A stretch of 64,000 bases of DNA from positions 558,001 through 622,000 of the forward strand of contig NZ_JAERRK010000002.1 of assembly GCF_016741775.1 (NCBI RefSeq), in the 5' to 3' direction. Numbering within the stretch: the first letter of the stretch is position 1; the number at the start of each line of letters is the position of its first letter. The notes beneath the pieces were generated by a model. It made no database searches, was not told the DNA's origin, and saw only the letters and a program-made list of their open reading frames with translations. This DNA is from Streptomyces actinomycinicus. Lineage in GTDB: Bacteria > Actinomycetota > Actinomycetes > Streptomycetales > Streptomycetaceae. The position numbers and the translations under genes are program-made. This document shows, in pieces, positions 25,650 through 33,376 of the stretch.

Positions 25650-26734
25650 GCGACGTTCTCCTTCCGGGCGGCGGCGAGCAGCGACTGGTGGGTCGGCGCC
25701 TCGGGCACCCCGGCCGGGCGTCCGTTCGCGAACTCCTTGCGCAGCACCGGCACGACCTCCTCGCCGAGCATGTCGAGCTGCTCCAGCACGGTCTTCAGCG
25801 GCAGCCCCGCGTGGTCCATCAGGAACAGCTGGCGCTGGTAGTCGCCGGCGTACTCACGGAAGGACAGCGTCTTCTCGATCACCTGCTGCGGGGAGCCCAC
25901 GGTCAGCGGGGTCTGGTCGGTGAAGTCCTCGAGCGAGGGCCCGTGCCCGTACACCGGCGCGTTGTCGAAGTACGGCCGGAACTCCCGTACCGCGTCCTGC
26001 GAGTTCTTCCGCATGAACACCTGGCCGCCGAGGCCGACGACGGCCTGCTCCGGGGTGCCGTGCCCGTAGTGGGCGTACCGCTTCCGGTAGAACTCGACCA
26101 TCCGCTTGGTGTGGTCGGCGGGCCAGAAGATGTTGTTGTGGAAGAAGCCGTCGCCGTAGTACGCGGCCTGTTCGGCGATCTCCGGCGAGCGGATGGAGCC
26201 GTGCCAGACGAACGGCGGCACGCCGTCCAGCGGACGCGGGGTGGAGGTGAAGCCCTGCAGCGGTGTGCGGAACTTGCCCTCCCAGTCCACCACGTCCTCG
26301 TCCCACAGCCGGCGCAGCAGGGCGTAGTTCTCGACTGCGAGGTTGATGCCCTCGCGGATGTCCTTGCCGAACCAGGGGTAGACCGGCCCGGTGTTGCCGC
26401 GGCCCATCATCAGGTCGACGCGCCCGTCGGCCAGGTGCTGGAGCATCGCGTAGTCCTCCGCGATCTTCACCGGGTCGTTGGTGGTGATCAGCGTGGTGGA
26501 CGTCGAGAGGATCAGGTTCTCCGTCCTCGCGGCTATGTAGCCGAGCATCGTGGTCGGCGAGGACGGCACGAACGGCGGGTTGTGGTGCTCGCCGGTCGCG
26601 AAGACGTCCAGGCCGACCTCCTCGGCCTTCAGCGCGATGGCGACCATGGCCTTGATCCGCTCGCGCTCCGTCGGGGTCCGCCCCGTGGTGGGGTCCGGCG
26701 TGACGTCGCCGACCGTGAAGATCCCGAACTGCAT
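25646..26734 (-). CDS. LLM-class flavin-dependent oxidoreductase (CE1758 family)
   Basis: The protein has 362 residues and the TIM-barrel fold of bacterial luciferase-like monooxygenases. Markers are FGIFTVGDVTPDPTTG at the start, FATGEHHNPPFVPSSP with the conserved His-His, ILSTSTTLITTNDPVKIAEDYA, DLMMGRGNTGPVYPWFG and the final MDHAGLPLKTVLEQLDMLG. It should oxidise an unknown substrate using reduced FMN delivered by the FMN reductase encoded immediately downstream. A palindrome just upstream of the start suggests control by a MarR-type repressor. Confidence 0.92.
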   Translation of the reverse strand: MQFGIFTVGDVTPDPTTGRTPTERERIKAMVAIALKAEEVGLDVFATGEHHNPPFVPSSPTTMLGYIAARTENLILSTSTTLITTNDPVKIAEDYAMLQHLADGRVDLMMGRGNTGPVYPWFGKDIREGINLAVENYALLRRLWDEDVVDWEGKFRTPLQGFTSTPRPLDGVPPFVWHGSIRSPEIAEQAAYYGDGFFHNNIFWPADHTKRMVEFYRKRYAHYGHGTPEQAVVGLGGQVFMRKNSQDAVREFRPYFDNAPVYGHGPSLEDFTDQTPLTVGSPQQVIEKTLSFREYAGDYQRQLFLMDHAGLPLKTVLEQLDMLGEEVVPVLRKEFANGRPAGVPEAPTHQSLLAAARKENVA

Positions 26735-26754
26735 GGTCGCTCACCCTCCAGGTT

Positions 26755-26768
26755 GTTGACCGTTCAAC
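26755..26768. promoter_or_regulatory. Palindrome GTTGA-CCGT-TCAAC upstream of the luciferase-like gene
   Basis: A perfect five-base inverted repeat with a four-base spacer lies 21 bases before the leftward start codon and is followed by an AT-richer CTATA. TTGAnnnnTCAA-type sites are commonly bound by MarR-family repressors, and such regulators often control flavin oxidoreductases. No marR gene is adjacent. The spacer to the left-strand neighbour is otherwise C-rich with repeats of CTCCCAGCCC. Confidence 0.6.
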
Positions 26769-26915
26769 TATACCCCTCCAACGGTCACCCCACCCGAGGT
26801 ATTCCGCCCCCCTCCCAGCCCGCACCCGACCCCTCCCAGCCCCCGCCCAGCCCCCTTCCACTCCCAGCCCTCCACCCCTCGGGCCCCCTCGCGGCCCCCG
26901 GGCCCTCTTCCGCGC

Positions 26916-27806
26916 CTACGGCACCAGCACCAGCCGGCCCCGCAGACCGCCCCCGGCCAGCCGGGCGTGCGCCTTCGCGGCCTCCTCCAGGGCATAGGTC
27001 CCGGCCACCCGCAGGGTCAGCACCCCCGCGTCCACCAGCCGGACCAGCTCCGCCAGCTGCGCCCCGTCGGCGCGCACCTCCACGGCCGTGACCCGCACCC
27101 CGCGCACGGACCCGGGCTGCCGGCCGGGCTGGGCGCTGACGAAGGCGCCACCGTCCCGCACCCACTCCAGCGCCGGCTCACCGAGCATCGCCGCGTCCAG
27201 CACCGCGTCCACGCTCCCCGCGGGCACCCCTTCGGCCGCGAAGCGCGCCGCACCCAGCGACCGCACCAGCTCCTCGTCACCGGCCCGGGCGTGCCCGGTC
27301 ACCTTGATCCCCCGGTGCGCGGCCAGCTGCACCGCGAACCCGCCGACCGCACCCGCCGCCCCGGTCACCAGCAGCGAAGCGCCCGGCTCGAGGTCCAGCA
27401 GGTCCAGCGCCTGGAGTGCGGTCAGCCCGTTCAGCGGCAAGGTGCCCGCGTGCACGGCGTCCACCGAGGCCGGTGCCGCGGCCACCTGACCCGCATCAAC
27501 GACGACGTACTCGGCGTGCGCGGCCAGCGGCTCGGCGACACCGGGAACGAGCGCCACCACCGGGTCGCCGGCCTGCCAGGCGGCGGGCGCCGCCACCGCG
27601 TCCACCGTCCCGGCCACATCCCAGCCGAGCCCGATCGTCTTGCCGGCCCCGCCGAAGGCGCCGGACCGGACGTACAGGTCCACCGGGTTCAGCGCACCGG
27701 CCGCGACCTTGATCCGCACCTGGCCGGCCGCCGGCTCCGGCAGCGGCACCTCCGCGATCTCCACCGCGTCCGGACCGCCGAACGTCTTCACCACAGCAGC
27801 ACGCAT
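26916..27806 (-). CDS. NADP-dependent quinone oxidoreductase / zinc-less MDR alcohol dehydrogenase
   Basis: The protein is a 296-residue member of the medium-chain dehydrogenase/reductase family. The N-terminal GroES-like domain reads MRAAVVKTFGGPDAVEIAEV and NPVDLYVRSGAF. The Rossmann fold shows LLVTGAAGAVGGFAVQLA. There are no catalytic zinc cysteines, so it is of the quinone reductase type. It is divergently transcribed from an HxlR regulator and their shared spacer contains an imperfect palindrome. This arrangement usually means an electrophile- or quinone-responsive repressor controlling a detoxifying reductase. Confidence 0.92.
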   Translation of the reverse strand: MRAAVVKTFGGPDAVEIAEVPLPEPAAGQVRIKVAAGALNPVDLYVRSGAFGGAGKTIGLGWDVAGTVDAVAAPAAWQAGDPVVALVPGVAEPLAAHAEYVVVDAGQVAAAPASVDAVHAGTLPLNGLTALQALDLLDLEPGASLLVTGAAGAVGGFAVQLAAHRGIKVTGHARAGDEELVRSLGAARFAAEGVPAGSVDAVLDAAMLGEPALEWVRDGGAFVSAQPGRQPGSVRGVRVTAVEVRADGAQLAELVRLVDAGVLTLRVAGTYALEEAAKAHARLAGGGLRGRLVLVP

Positions 27807-27879
27807 AGCAACTCTCCTGATATCCGAGGCACTTGCCGGTTCCGCGGCTCGTTCCCGGCCGCAACACCAACCGTAGGAG

Positions 27880-27908
27880 AGGTACTATCCATTAGTAAGT
27901 AGTTACCT
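27880..27908. promoter_or_regulatory. Putative HxlR operator in the divergent spacer
   Basis: AGGTACTA and TAGTTACCT form a near-perfect inverted repeat around an AT-rich centre (TCCATTAGTAAG), unusually AT-rich for this genome. It lies 74 bases from the reductase start and 34 bases from the HxlR start, so it can control both. Confidence 0.7.
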
Positions 27909-27941
27909 GAGAGTGCGTAGCTGCCCCGGAGGGAAGAGCCC

Positions 27942-28346
27942 ATGGCGACCACGACCGCAGCCCAGCGCCGCGAACAGGCCCGCGCCGACTACGACGCCTT
28001 CCTGCGCGCCTGCCCCACCAACCAGCTCCTCGGCCGGCTCAGCGACAAGTGGGTCAGTCTCGTCGTCGCCGCCCTGGCCAACGGGCCCAAGCGCTACAGC
28101 GACATCGGCCGCAGGATCGCCGGGGTCAGCCCCAAGATGCTCACCCAGACCCTGCGCACCCTGGAGCGGGACGGGATCATCAGCCGCACGGTGACCCCGT
28201 CCGTCCCGGTCCGCGTCGACTACGCGCTCACCCCGCTCGGCGCCAGCCTCGCCGGCCTGCTCACCGCGGTGAAGGACTGGGCGGAGACCCACTTCGACGA
28301 GGTCCGCACGGCCCGCGAACGCTACGACGCGCAGAACCCCGAATAA
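27942..28346 (+). CDS. HxlR-family winged-helix transcriptional regulator
   Basis: The 134-residue protein has the HxlR (MarR-like) winged helix: [52 protein letters not shown], and the wing [20 protein letters not shown] single cysteine (Cys near residue 25 in [11 protein letters not shown]) is placed where redox- or electrophile-sensing members of the family carry theirs. Divergent orientation to the quinone-reductase-like gene and the palindrome between them make that gene the likely target. Confidence 0.92.
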   Translation: MATTTAAQRREQARADYDAFLRACPTNQLLGRLSDKWVSLVVAALANGPKRYSDIGRRIAGVSPKMLTQTLRTLERDGIISRTVTPSVPVRVDYALTPLGASLAGLLTAVKDWAETHFDEVRTARERYDAQNPE

Positions 28347-28453
28347 CCCCGGTCGGGCCGCCCGCTCGACCGCCCGCGGCCGGGGCATCCCGGCCGGACC
28401 GTGGCCCGGGCGGGACTCCGGTCGGGCCCCCTCGGCCGCGGGCCCGGGGCTGC

Positions 28454-28912
28454 TCAGAAGGCGTACGAGTCCCCGGTGGCCAGCACCAGCACCTGCATCC
28501 GGTCGTTCGAGCGGTCCTTGTCCACCACGTCCCCGCTCCACGCGGTGTCGATCTCCAGCGTCACCTCGGACGCCTGCTCCCGCAGCCGCATCGGCACCCG
28601 CAGCTGCTCCCCCGTCGCCTCCGCCGCCAGCGCACCGGTCCCGCACAGCACCGTCCGCTCGTCCTCCCGGACGCACCGGGCGGGCAGGTTCTGCTCGTCG
28701 GCGAGCGGCACCGACCAGCGCATCCGCACCGTGGCGTCCACGACGGCACCGGGCCCGCCGTTCCGCGGGGTCAGCCGCATCTCCGCCCGGTCCCCGTCCA
28801 GCACCACGGTCCCGTGGAAGGCCAGGTCCGTCTCCGGCACCGGAGCGGCCACCGCGATCCCCGGCACCAGGACGGCACCCGCGCACACCCCCGACAACAC
28901 CCACGCCCGCAT
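28454..28912 (-). CDS. Small secreted protein of unknown function
   Basis: The 152-residue product has a signal peptide ([23 protein letters not shown]) and a mature beta-rich domain, with [43 protein letters not shown] and [11 protein letters not shown]. Two cysteines ([14 protein letters not shown]) may pair. I chose the ATG preceded by GAGGGG with seven-base spacing; GTG codons a few positions upstream are alternatives. No family is recognised. It is convergent with the HxlR gene. Confidence 0.72.
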   Translation of the reverse strand: MRAWVLSGVCAGAVLVPGIAVAAPVPETDLAFHGTVVLDGDRAEMRLTPRNGGPGAVVDATVRMRWSVPLADEQNLPARCVREDERTVLCGTGALAAEATGEQLRVPMRLREQASEVTLEIDTAWSGDVVDKDRSNDRMQVLVLATGDSYAF

Positions 28913-29062
28913 CCGCACGCCCCTCACCACTCCTCGCTCGCGCTCCCGCTGCCGTACGGATGTATGCCACGCGAGCCGCCCGCCAGGCGCCCTCCAACAG
29001 GTGACAAACCCGGGAGCGGACGCGGCGCCGGGCACCCGGGCGCCGCGTGCGAAGCTGCCCTC

Positions 29063-29401
29063 ATGGCCGTCCTGCGCTCCGCCGCCCTGTTCGTCGTCGC
29101 CGCCCTGTTCGAGATCGGCGGAGCCTGGCTGGTCTGGCAGGGCTTCCGCGAGCACCGCGGCTGGCTGTGGATCACCGGAGGCGTCCTCGCCCTCGGCGCG
29201 TACGGCTTCGTCGCCACCTTCCAGCCGGACGCCCACTTCGGCCGCATCCTCGCCGCCTACGGCGGGATCTTCGTGGCCGGCTCGATCCTGTGGGGCGTCG
29301 TCGCCGACGGCTACCGGCCCGACCGCTGGGACATCACCGGGGCGCTGATCTGCCTCGCCGGCATGGCCGTGATCATGTGGGCGCCCAGGAACGGCGCCTG
29401 A
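29063..29401 (+). CDS. YnfA / UPF0060 family membrane protein
   Basis: The 112-residue protein has four hydrophobic helices and the family pattern [55 protein letters not shown] and [19 protein letters not shown]. YnfA proteins resemble small multidrug resistance (EmrE-like) transporters and have been linked to efflux, but the native substrate is not settled. It is followed 53 bases later by an SDR gene on the same strand. Confidence 0.93.
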   Translation: MAVLRSAALFVVAALFEIGGAWLVWQGFREHRGWLWITGGVLALGAYGFVATFQPDAHFGRILAAYGGIFVAGSILWGVVADGYRPDRWDITGALICLAGMAVIMWAPRNGA

Positions 29402-29454
29402 AGCTCGCCTAGGCTGGACGGGAAACGCCCACGCACCCCACCCAGGAGCAGCTC

Positions 29455-30234
29455 ATGGCCACCGCAGCCCCGTCCGCCGCCTCCCGCATCGCCGTCGTCA
29501 CCGGTGCGAGCAGCGGCATCGGCGCCGCCACGGCCCGGCAGCTCGCCGCGGCCGGCTACCGCGTCGTCCTCACCGCCCGCCGCAAGGACCGCATCGAGGC
29601 CCTGGCCGAGGAGCTGACCAAGGCCGGCCACTCGGCGGTGGCGTACCAGCTGGACGTCACGGACCGCGCGGCGGTCGACGAGTTCGCCACGGCCTTCACG
29701 ACCGTCGGCGTCCTCGTCAACAACGCGGGCGGTGCACTCGGCGCCGACCCGGTGGCCACCGGCGACCCCGCGGACTGGCGCACGATGTACGAGACCAACG
29801 TCATCGGCACCCTGAACCTCACCCAGGCCCTGCTGCCGAAGCTCGAGGCGAGCGGCGACGGGGTGGTCGTCGTGGTCTCCTCCACGGCCGGCCACGGCAC
29901 CTACGAGGGCGGCGGCGGTTACGTGGCCGCCAAGCACGGCGCCCACGTCCTCGCCGAGACCCTCCGCCTGGAGATCGTCGGCCGCCCGGTCCGCGTCGTC
30001 GAGATCGCACCCGGCATGGTCAAGACCGACGAGTTCGCCCTGACCCGCTTCGGCGGCGACACGGAGAAGGCGGCGAAGGTGTACGAGGGCGTCGCCGAAC
30101 CCCTCAGCGCGGACGACGTGGCCGAGACCATCACCTGGGCGGTCACCCGCCCCAGCCACGTCAACGTCGACCTCCTGGTCCTCCGCCCGCGTGCCCAGGC
30201 GTCCAACACGAAGGTCCACCGGGAGCGTCGATGA
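29455..30234 (+). CDS. SDR-family NAD(P)-dependent oxidoreductase
   Basis: A 259-residue short-chain dehydrogenase. The nucleotide-binding GASSGIG motif follows IAVVT near residue 18, NNAG occurs in VLVNNAGGALG, and the catalytic tetrad is visible as the Ser of VVVSSTAGHG and Tyr-x-x-x-Lys in GYVAAKHG. Arg-rich positions after the second strand (TARRKDR) point to NADP(H). The substrate is unknown; the protein resembles YdfG/serine-3-dehydrogenase-type SDRs. Its stop overlaps the next start, so a small membrane peptide is co-translated. Confidence 0.92.
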   Translation: MATAAPSAASRIAVVTGASSGIGAATARQLAAAGYRVVLTARRKDRIEALAEELTKAGHSAVAYQLDVTDRAAVDEFATAFTTVGVLVNNAGGALGADPVATGDPADWRTMYETNVIGTLNLTQALLPKLEASGDGVVVVVSSTAGHGTYEGGGGYVAAKHGAHVLAETLRLEIVGRPVRVVEIAPGMVKTDEFALTRFGGDTEKAAKVYEGVAEPLSADDVAETITWAVTRPSHVNVDLLVLRPRAQASNTKVHRERR

Positions 30235-30377
30235 CCGACGACGACTCCCCGGAGAAGCGCCGCCTCGCACAGGAGACCAAGGACGAGCGCCAGGTCTGGT
30301 ACTTCCTGGCCTACTTCCTCTTCGGCATCCACTTCATCGCGTTCGTCATGATCTACGCGGTACGGCACGCGAAGTAG
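30231..30377 (+). CDS. 48-residue single-pass membrane peptide (possibly DUF6126)
   Basis: ATG overlaps the TGA of the SDR gene. The peptide has a charged N-terminus (MTDDDSPEKRRLAQETKDER) and one aromatic membrane helix (QVWYFLAYFLFGIHFIAFVMIYAV), ending RHAK. Short peptides with this layout are widespread in streptomycetes and are named DUF6126 in some annotations; I am not certain of that assignment. Function unknown. Confidence 0.7.
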   Translation: MTDDDSPEKRRLAQETKDERQVWYFLAYFLFGIHFIAFVMIYAVRHAK

Positions 30378-30405
30378 GCCGGTCAGGGCTTGACGGCGCC
30401 CTGTC

Positions 30406-30411
30406 TATAGT
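30406..30411 (+). promoter_or_regulatory. -10 TATAGT placed for a leaderless tetR mRNA
   Basis: TATAGT ends eight bases before the GTG of the TetR gene, so transcription would begin at or next to the start codon. No Shine-Dalgarno sequence is present, as expected for a leaderless message. TCAGTCAG between them may be an operator half. Confidence 0.55.
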
Positions 30412-30418
30412 CAGTCAG

Positions 30419-31012
30419 GTGACGAACTCAGTGGACCGGCGGGCGAAGGCGACGGAGAAACGCAGGCGGCTCACGGCGGCGGCCGCCCGGGTCCTGCACC
30501 AGCAGGGCGTCGAGCGCACCACCCTCGCCGACATCGCCCGCGAGGCCGAGGTCCCGGTCGGGAACGTCTACTACTACTTCAAGACCAAGGACGAACTGGT
30601 CCGGGCCGCACTGGCGGAGCACAGCGCGGACCTGGACGAACTCACCGAGACCCTGGACCGGTTGCCGACCCCGCACGACCGCCTCAGAGGTCTCGTCTCG
30701 GCCTGGGTCGACCAGCGCGAGACGGCGGCCCGCCACGGCTGCCCCACCGGCACCCTCGCCGTCGAACTCGGCAAGCGGACGGACGGCACCCTGGACGGCG
30801 AGGCCGGCGCGGTGATCCGGCGCCTCCTGGACTGGACGGCCGCCCAGTTCCGCACCTGGGGTGTCCCGCACCCGGACGACCACGCCCTCACCCTGGTCTC
30901 CGCCCACCAGGGCATGACCCTCCTGACGAACGCCCTGCGCGACCCGGACATAACAACCCGCGAGGCCGAACGCCTGCTGGCATGGCTGGACTCCCTTCGG
31001 GTCAGCCCTTGA
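30419..31012 (+). CDS. TetR/AcrR-family transcriptional regulator
   Basis: The 197-residue protein has an N-terminal TetR helix-turn-helix (RLTAAAARVLHQQGVERTTL, ADIAREAEVPVGNVYYYFKTKDEL) and a ligand-binding C-terminal domain resembling the group that includes AcrR/LmrA-type regulators (HGCPTGTLAVELGKR). The probable start is a GTG with a -10 box eight bases upstream. The upstream SDR gene and membrane peptide are the natural candidate targets. The 3' end overlaps rtcB by 11 bases in convergent orientation. Confidence 0.9.
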   Translation: MTNSVDRRAKATEKRRRLTAAAARVLHQQGVERTTLADIAREAEVPVGNVYYYFKTKDELVRAALAEHSADLDELTETLDRLPTPHDRLRGLVSAWVDQRETAARHGCPTGTLAVELGKRTDGTLDGEAGAVIRRLLDWTAAQFRTWGVPHPDDHALTLVSAHQGMTLLTNALRDPDITTREAERLLAWLDSLRVSP

Positions 31013-32195
31013 CGCAGACGACCTGCTTCAGCTTCGCCACGACCTCGACCAGGTCCCGCTGCTGGTCGATGACCTGGTCGATCGACTTGTAGGCACCCGG
31101 GATCTCGTCCACGACGCCGGAGTCCTTACGGCACTCCACGCCCCGGGTCTGGTCCTCCAGGTCCTTCGTGGAGAAGCGCCGCTTGGCCGCGTTCCGGCTC
31201 ATCCGCCGCCCTGCCCCGTGCGATGCGGAGTTGAAGGACTTCTCGTTGCCGAGTCCCTTCACGATGTACGAACCCGTGCCCATCGAGCCCGGGATGATCC
31301 CGTACTCCCCGCCGCCGGCCCGGATCGCGCCCTTACGGGTCACGAGCAGGTCCATGCCCTCGTACCGCTCCTCCGCCACGTAGTTGTGGTGGCAGGAGAT
31401 CTCCGGCTCGAAGGCCGGCCTGGCCTTCTTGAACTCCTTGCGGATCACGTCCTTCAGGAGCGCCATCATCAGCGCGCGGTTGTACTTGGCGTACTCCTGC
31501 GCCCAGAACAGGTCATTGCGGTAGGCCGCCATCTGCGGGGTGTCCGCGACGAACACCGCGAGGTCACGGTCGACCAGGCCCTGGTTGTGCGGGAGCTTCT
31601 GGGCCACGCCGATGTGGTGCTCGGCGAGTTCCTTGCCGATGTTCCGGGAGCCGGAGTGGAGCATGAGCCACACAGAACCGGACAAATCAACGCATACTTC
31701 GACAAAGTGGTTGCCACTTCCGAGCGTTCCCATCTGCTTTTGCGCCCGGTCCTCGCGGAACTTGACCGCCTCCGCGATCCCGTCGAACCGCCCCCAGAAG
31801 TCGTCCCACCCGGCCGTGGCCAGGCCGTGGAAGCCGGCCGGTGCGACCGGGTCGTCGTGCATCCCCCGCCCCACCGGAATCGCCTGCTCGATCTTCGAGC
31901 GGAGGCGGGACAGGTCGCCGGGGAGGTCGTTCGCGGTCAGGGACGTCTTCACCGCCGACATCCCGCAGCCGATGTCGACACCCACCGCGGCCGGGCACAC
32001 CGCGCCCCGCATCGCGATGACCGACCCGACCGTCGCGCCCTTTCCGTAGTGCACGTCCGGCATCACGGCCAGGCCCTCGATCCACGGCAGGGTCGCCACG
32101 TTCTGGAGCTGGCGCAGGGCCACGTCCTCCACGGTCGCCGGGTCCGTCCACATCCGGATCGGGACCTTGGCGCCCGGCATCTCCACGTACGACAT
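31002..32195 (-). CDS. rtcB: RNA ligase RtcB (RNA-splicing/repair ligase)
   Basis: RtcB joins RNA 2',3'-cyclic phosphate or 3'-phosphate ends to 5'-OH ends using GTP and Mn2+. All metal and guanylation residues are visible: Asp74 and Cys77 in VGVDIGCG, His163 in GSGNHFVE, His180 in LHSGSRNIG, HH at 269-270 and the guanylated His326 in SHGAGRRMSR. Length (397) is normal and there is no intein. Two unusual features are an AT-rich leader just upstream of the start, and a patch of about 70 bases encoding GSGNHFVEVCVDLSGS that is only about half G+C with codons rare in this genome. No rtcA or archease gene is adjacent. Confidence 0.95.
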   Translation of the reverse strand: MSYVEMPGAKVPIRMWTDPATVEDVALRQLQNVATLPWIEGLAVMPDVHYGKGATVGSVIAMRGAVCPAAVGVDIGCGMSAVKTSLTANDLPGDLSRLRSKIEQAIPVGRGMHDDPVAPAGFHGLATAGWDDFWGRFDGIAEAVKFREDRAQKQMGTLGSGNHFVEVCVDLSGSVWLMLHSGSRNIGKELAEHHIGVAQKLPHNQGLVDRDLAVFVADTPQMAAYRNDLFWAQEYAKYNRALMMALLKDVIRKEFKKARPAFEPEISCHHNYVAEERYEGMDLLVTRKGAIRAGGGEYGIIPGSMGTGSYIVKGLGNEKSFNSASHGAGRRMSRNAAKRRFSTKDLEDQTRGVECRKDSGVVDEIPGAYKSIDQVIDQQRDLVEVVAKLKQVVCVKG

Positions 32196-32214
32196 ACGTT
32201 CCTCATTCCCCCGG

Positions 32215-32275
32215 AATCAACGACAAAAGGCTTAAAACCAGCAAAACGCAAAAGCGGCGCCAAGGTCGATGAAAA
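32215..32275 (-). promoter_or_regulatory. AT-rich leader/promoter region of rtcB
   Basis: Read leftward this stretch is T-rich (runs such as TTTTGCGTTTTGC and GGTTTTAAGCCTTTTG), in strong contrast to surrounding DNA, and ends in a GGGGGAATGAGGAACGT ribosome-binding area before the rtcB ATG. It may hold the rtcB promoter or an untranslated leader with a regulatory function. I cannot define hexamers with confidence. Confidence 0.5.
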
Positions 32276-32410
32276 GGGACAAGGGACCGGCGTCCACGGC
32301 AGTGCGTGCGATACACATTGTCTCCAGGGGGCGCCCCGCTGCGGCAAGCGAATAACCAGCGGGGACACTGGATCACCGAGCAGGCACAGACCGTCGAGAG
32401 GAGCCCGACC

Positions 32411-33250
32411 GTGCTGCGGAAGGCGTACGTACCCGGCACCGCCGCCCTCCTCGCGGCGCTGCTGGCCGGCTGCACGAGCGGCTCGGGGGAGCACACCCCG
32501 CCGGACAACGCCAACCCGGGCGAGGCCGGCACGGCGACGGTCGCCGCCCAGCCCGGCAAGTACCGCACGCTCCCCGAACCGTGCGGCGCGGTCGACCACG
32601 ACACCCTGGACGCGCTGCTGCCCGGCATCCAGCAGATCCCCGGCCCTGACCAGCAGGAGAAGGCCTACCAGGGCGAGGCCACGCTCACCTACGACACGGA
32701 CCGCAAGGTCGGCTGCCGCTGGAAGGTCGAGTCGCCGGACGCCACGGACCGCCTCTCGGTGGACTTCGAGCGCGTGGTGTCGTACGACAACGCGGTCAGT
32801 GACGACGACCAGGCGGAGCGGCTGTTCCTGGAGAAGCAGACGGCCGCGGACCTGCCGGCGCCGAGCGGTTCCTCGGCGCCGCCCGCGTCCCCGACGCCCA
32901 CCGGGTCGGCGAGCGGCTCCCCGTCCACCGCCAGGCCTTCGTCGGGCGCCGCGGGCTCCTCCGCGTCCGCGGACTCCGCGCAGACCTCCGCCGGTGCCAC
33001 GCCCGCAGATCTCCAGTCCCGAGCGCTCACCGATCTCGGTGACGAGGCGTACCTGGACGACCGGCTCGGTGCGTCCGGTTCGACTGCCGAGCCGCGGACG
33101 GTGACTGTGGTGTTCCGCACGTCCAACGTGGTGGTCACCATCCAGTACGAGGAGCAGCCGATGGCGACCGGAACGGTGCCCGACAGCAAGGAAATGCAGG
33201 ACAGGGCCCGTAATCTGGCCTCTCAACTGGCCGACGCACTCAACGGTTGA
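32411..33250 (+). CDS. DUF3558-type lipoprotein
   Basis: The 279-residue protein begins with GTG and a lipoprotein signal, GTAALLAALLAGC. The mature domain resembles DUF3558 lipoproteins: LPEPCGAVDHDTLDALLP with the first cysteine, then VGCRWKVES with the second. A stalk-like segment rich in Ser, Ala, Pro and Thr follows (residues about 150-200), and then a C-terminal beta domain (AEPRTVTVVFRTSNVVVTIQYEEQP). It shares its layout with the next lipoprotein. Function unknown; the family is common on actinobacterial cell surfaces. Confidence 0.85.
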   Translation: MLRKAYVPGTAALLAALLAGCTSGSGEHTPPDNANPGEAGTATVAAQPGKYRTLPEPCGAVDHDTLDALLPGIQQIPGPDQQEKAYQGEATLTYDTDRKVGCRWKVESPDATDRLSVDFERVVSYDNAVSDDDQAERLFLEKQTAADLPAPSGSSAPPASPTPTGSASGSPSTARPSSGAAGSSASADSAQTSAGATPADLQSRALTDLGDEAYLDDRLGASGSTAEPRTVTVVFRTSNVVVTIQYEEQPMATGTVPDSKEMQDRARNLASQLADALNG

Positions 33251-33376
33251 GGGCCTCACCGGCCTCCTCCGTCCCGGCCCGCGGAGCGCGGGAACGGGAA
33301 CCGCACAGGTCCTTCACCGCGTACCGTGGCCCCGCAGGAACCCGCACGAACACCGAGCGTCACGAGTGAAGGAACC

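Noticed and set aside
31002..32195. Intein in RtcB
   Set aside because: The reading frame has normal length (397 residues) and all active-site motifs are uninterrupted.
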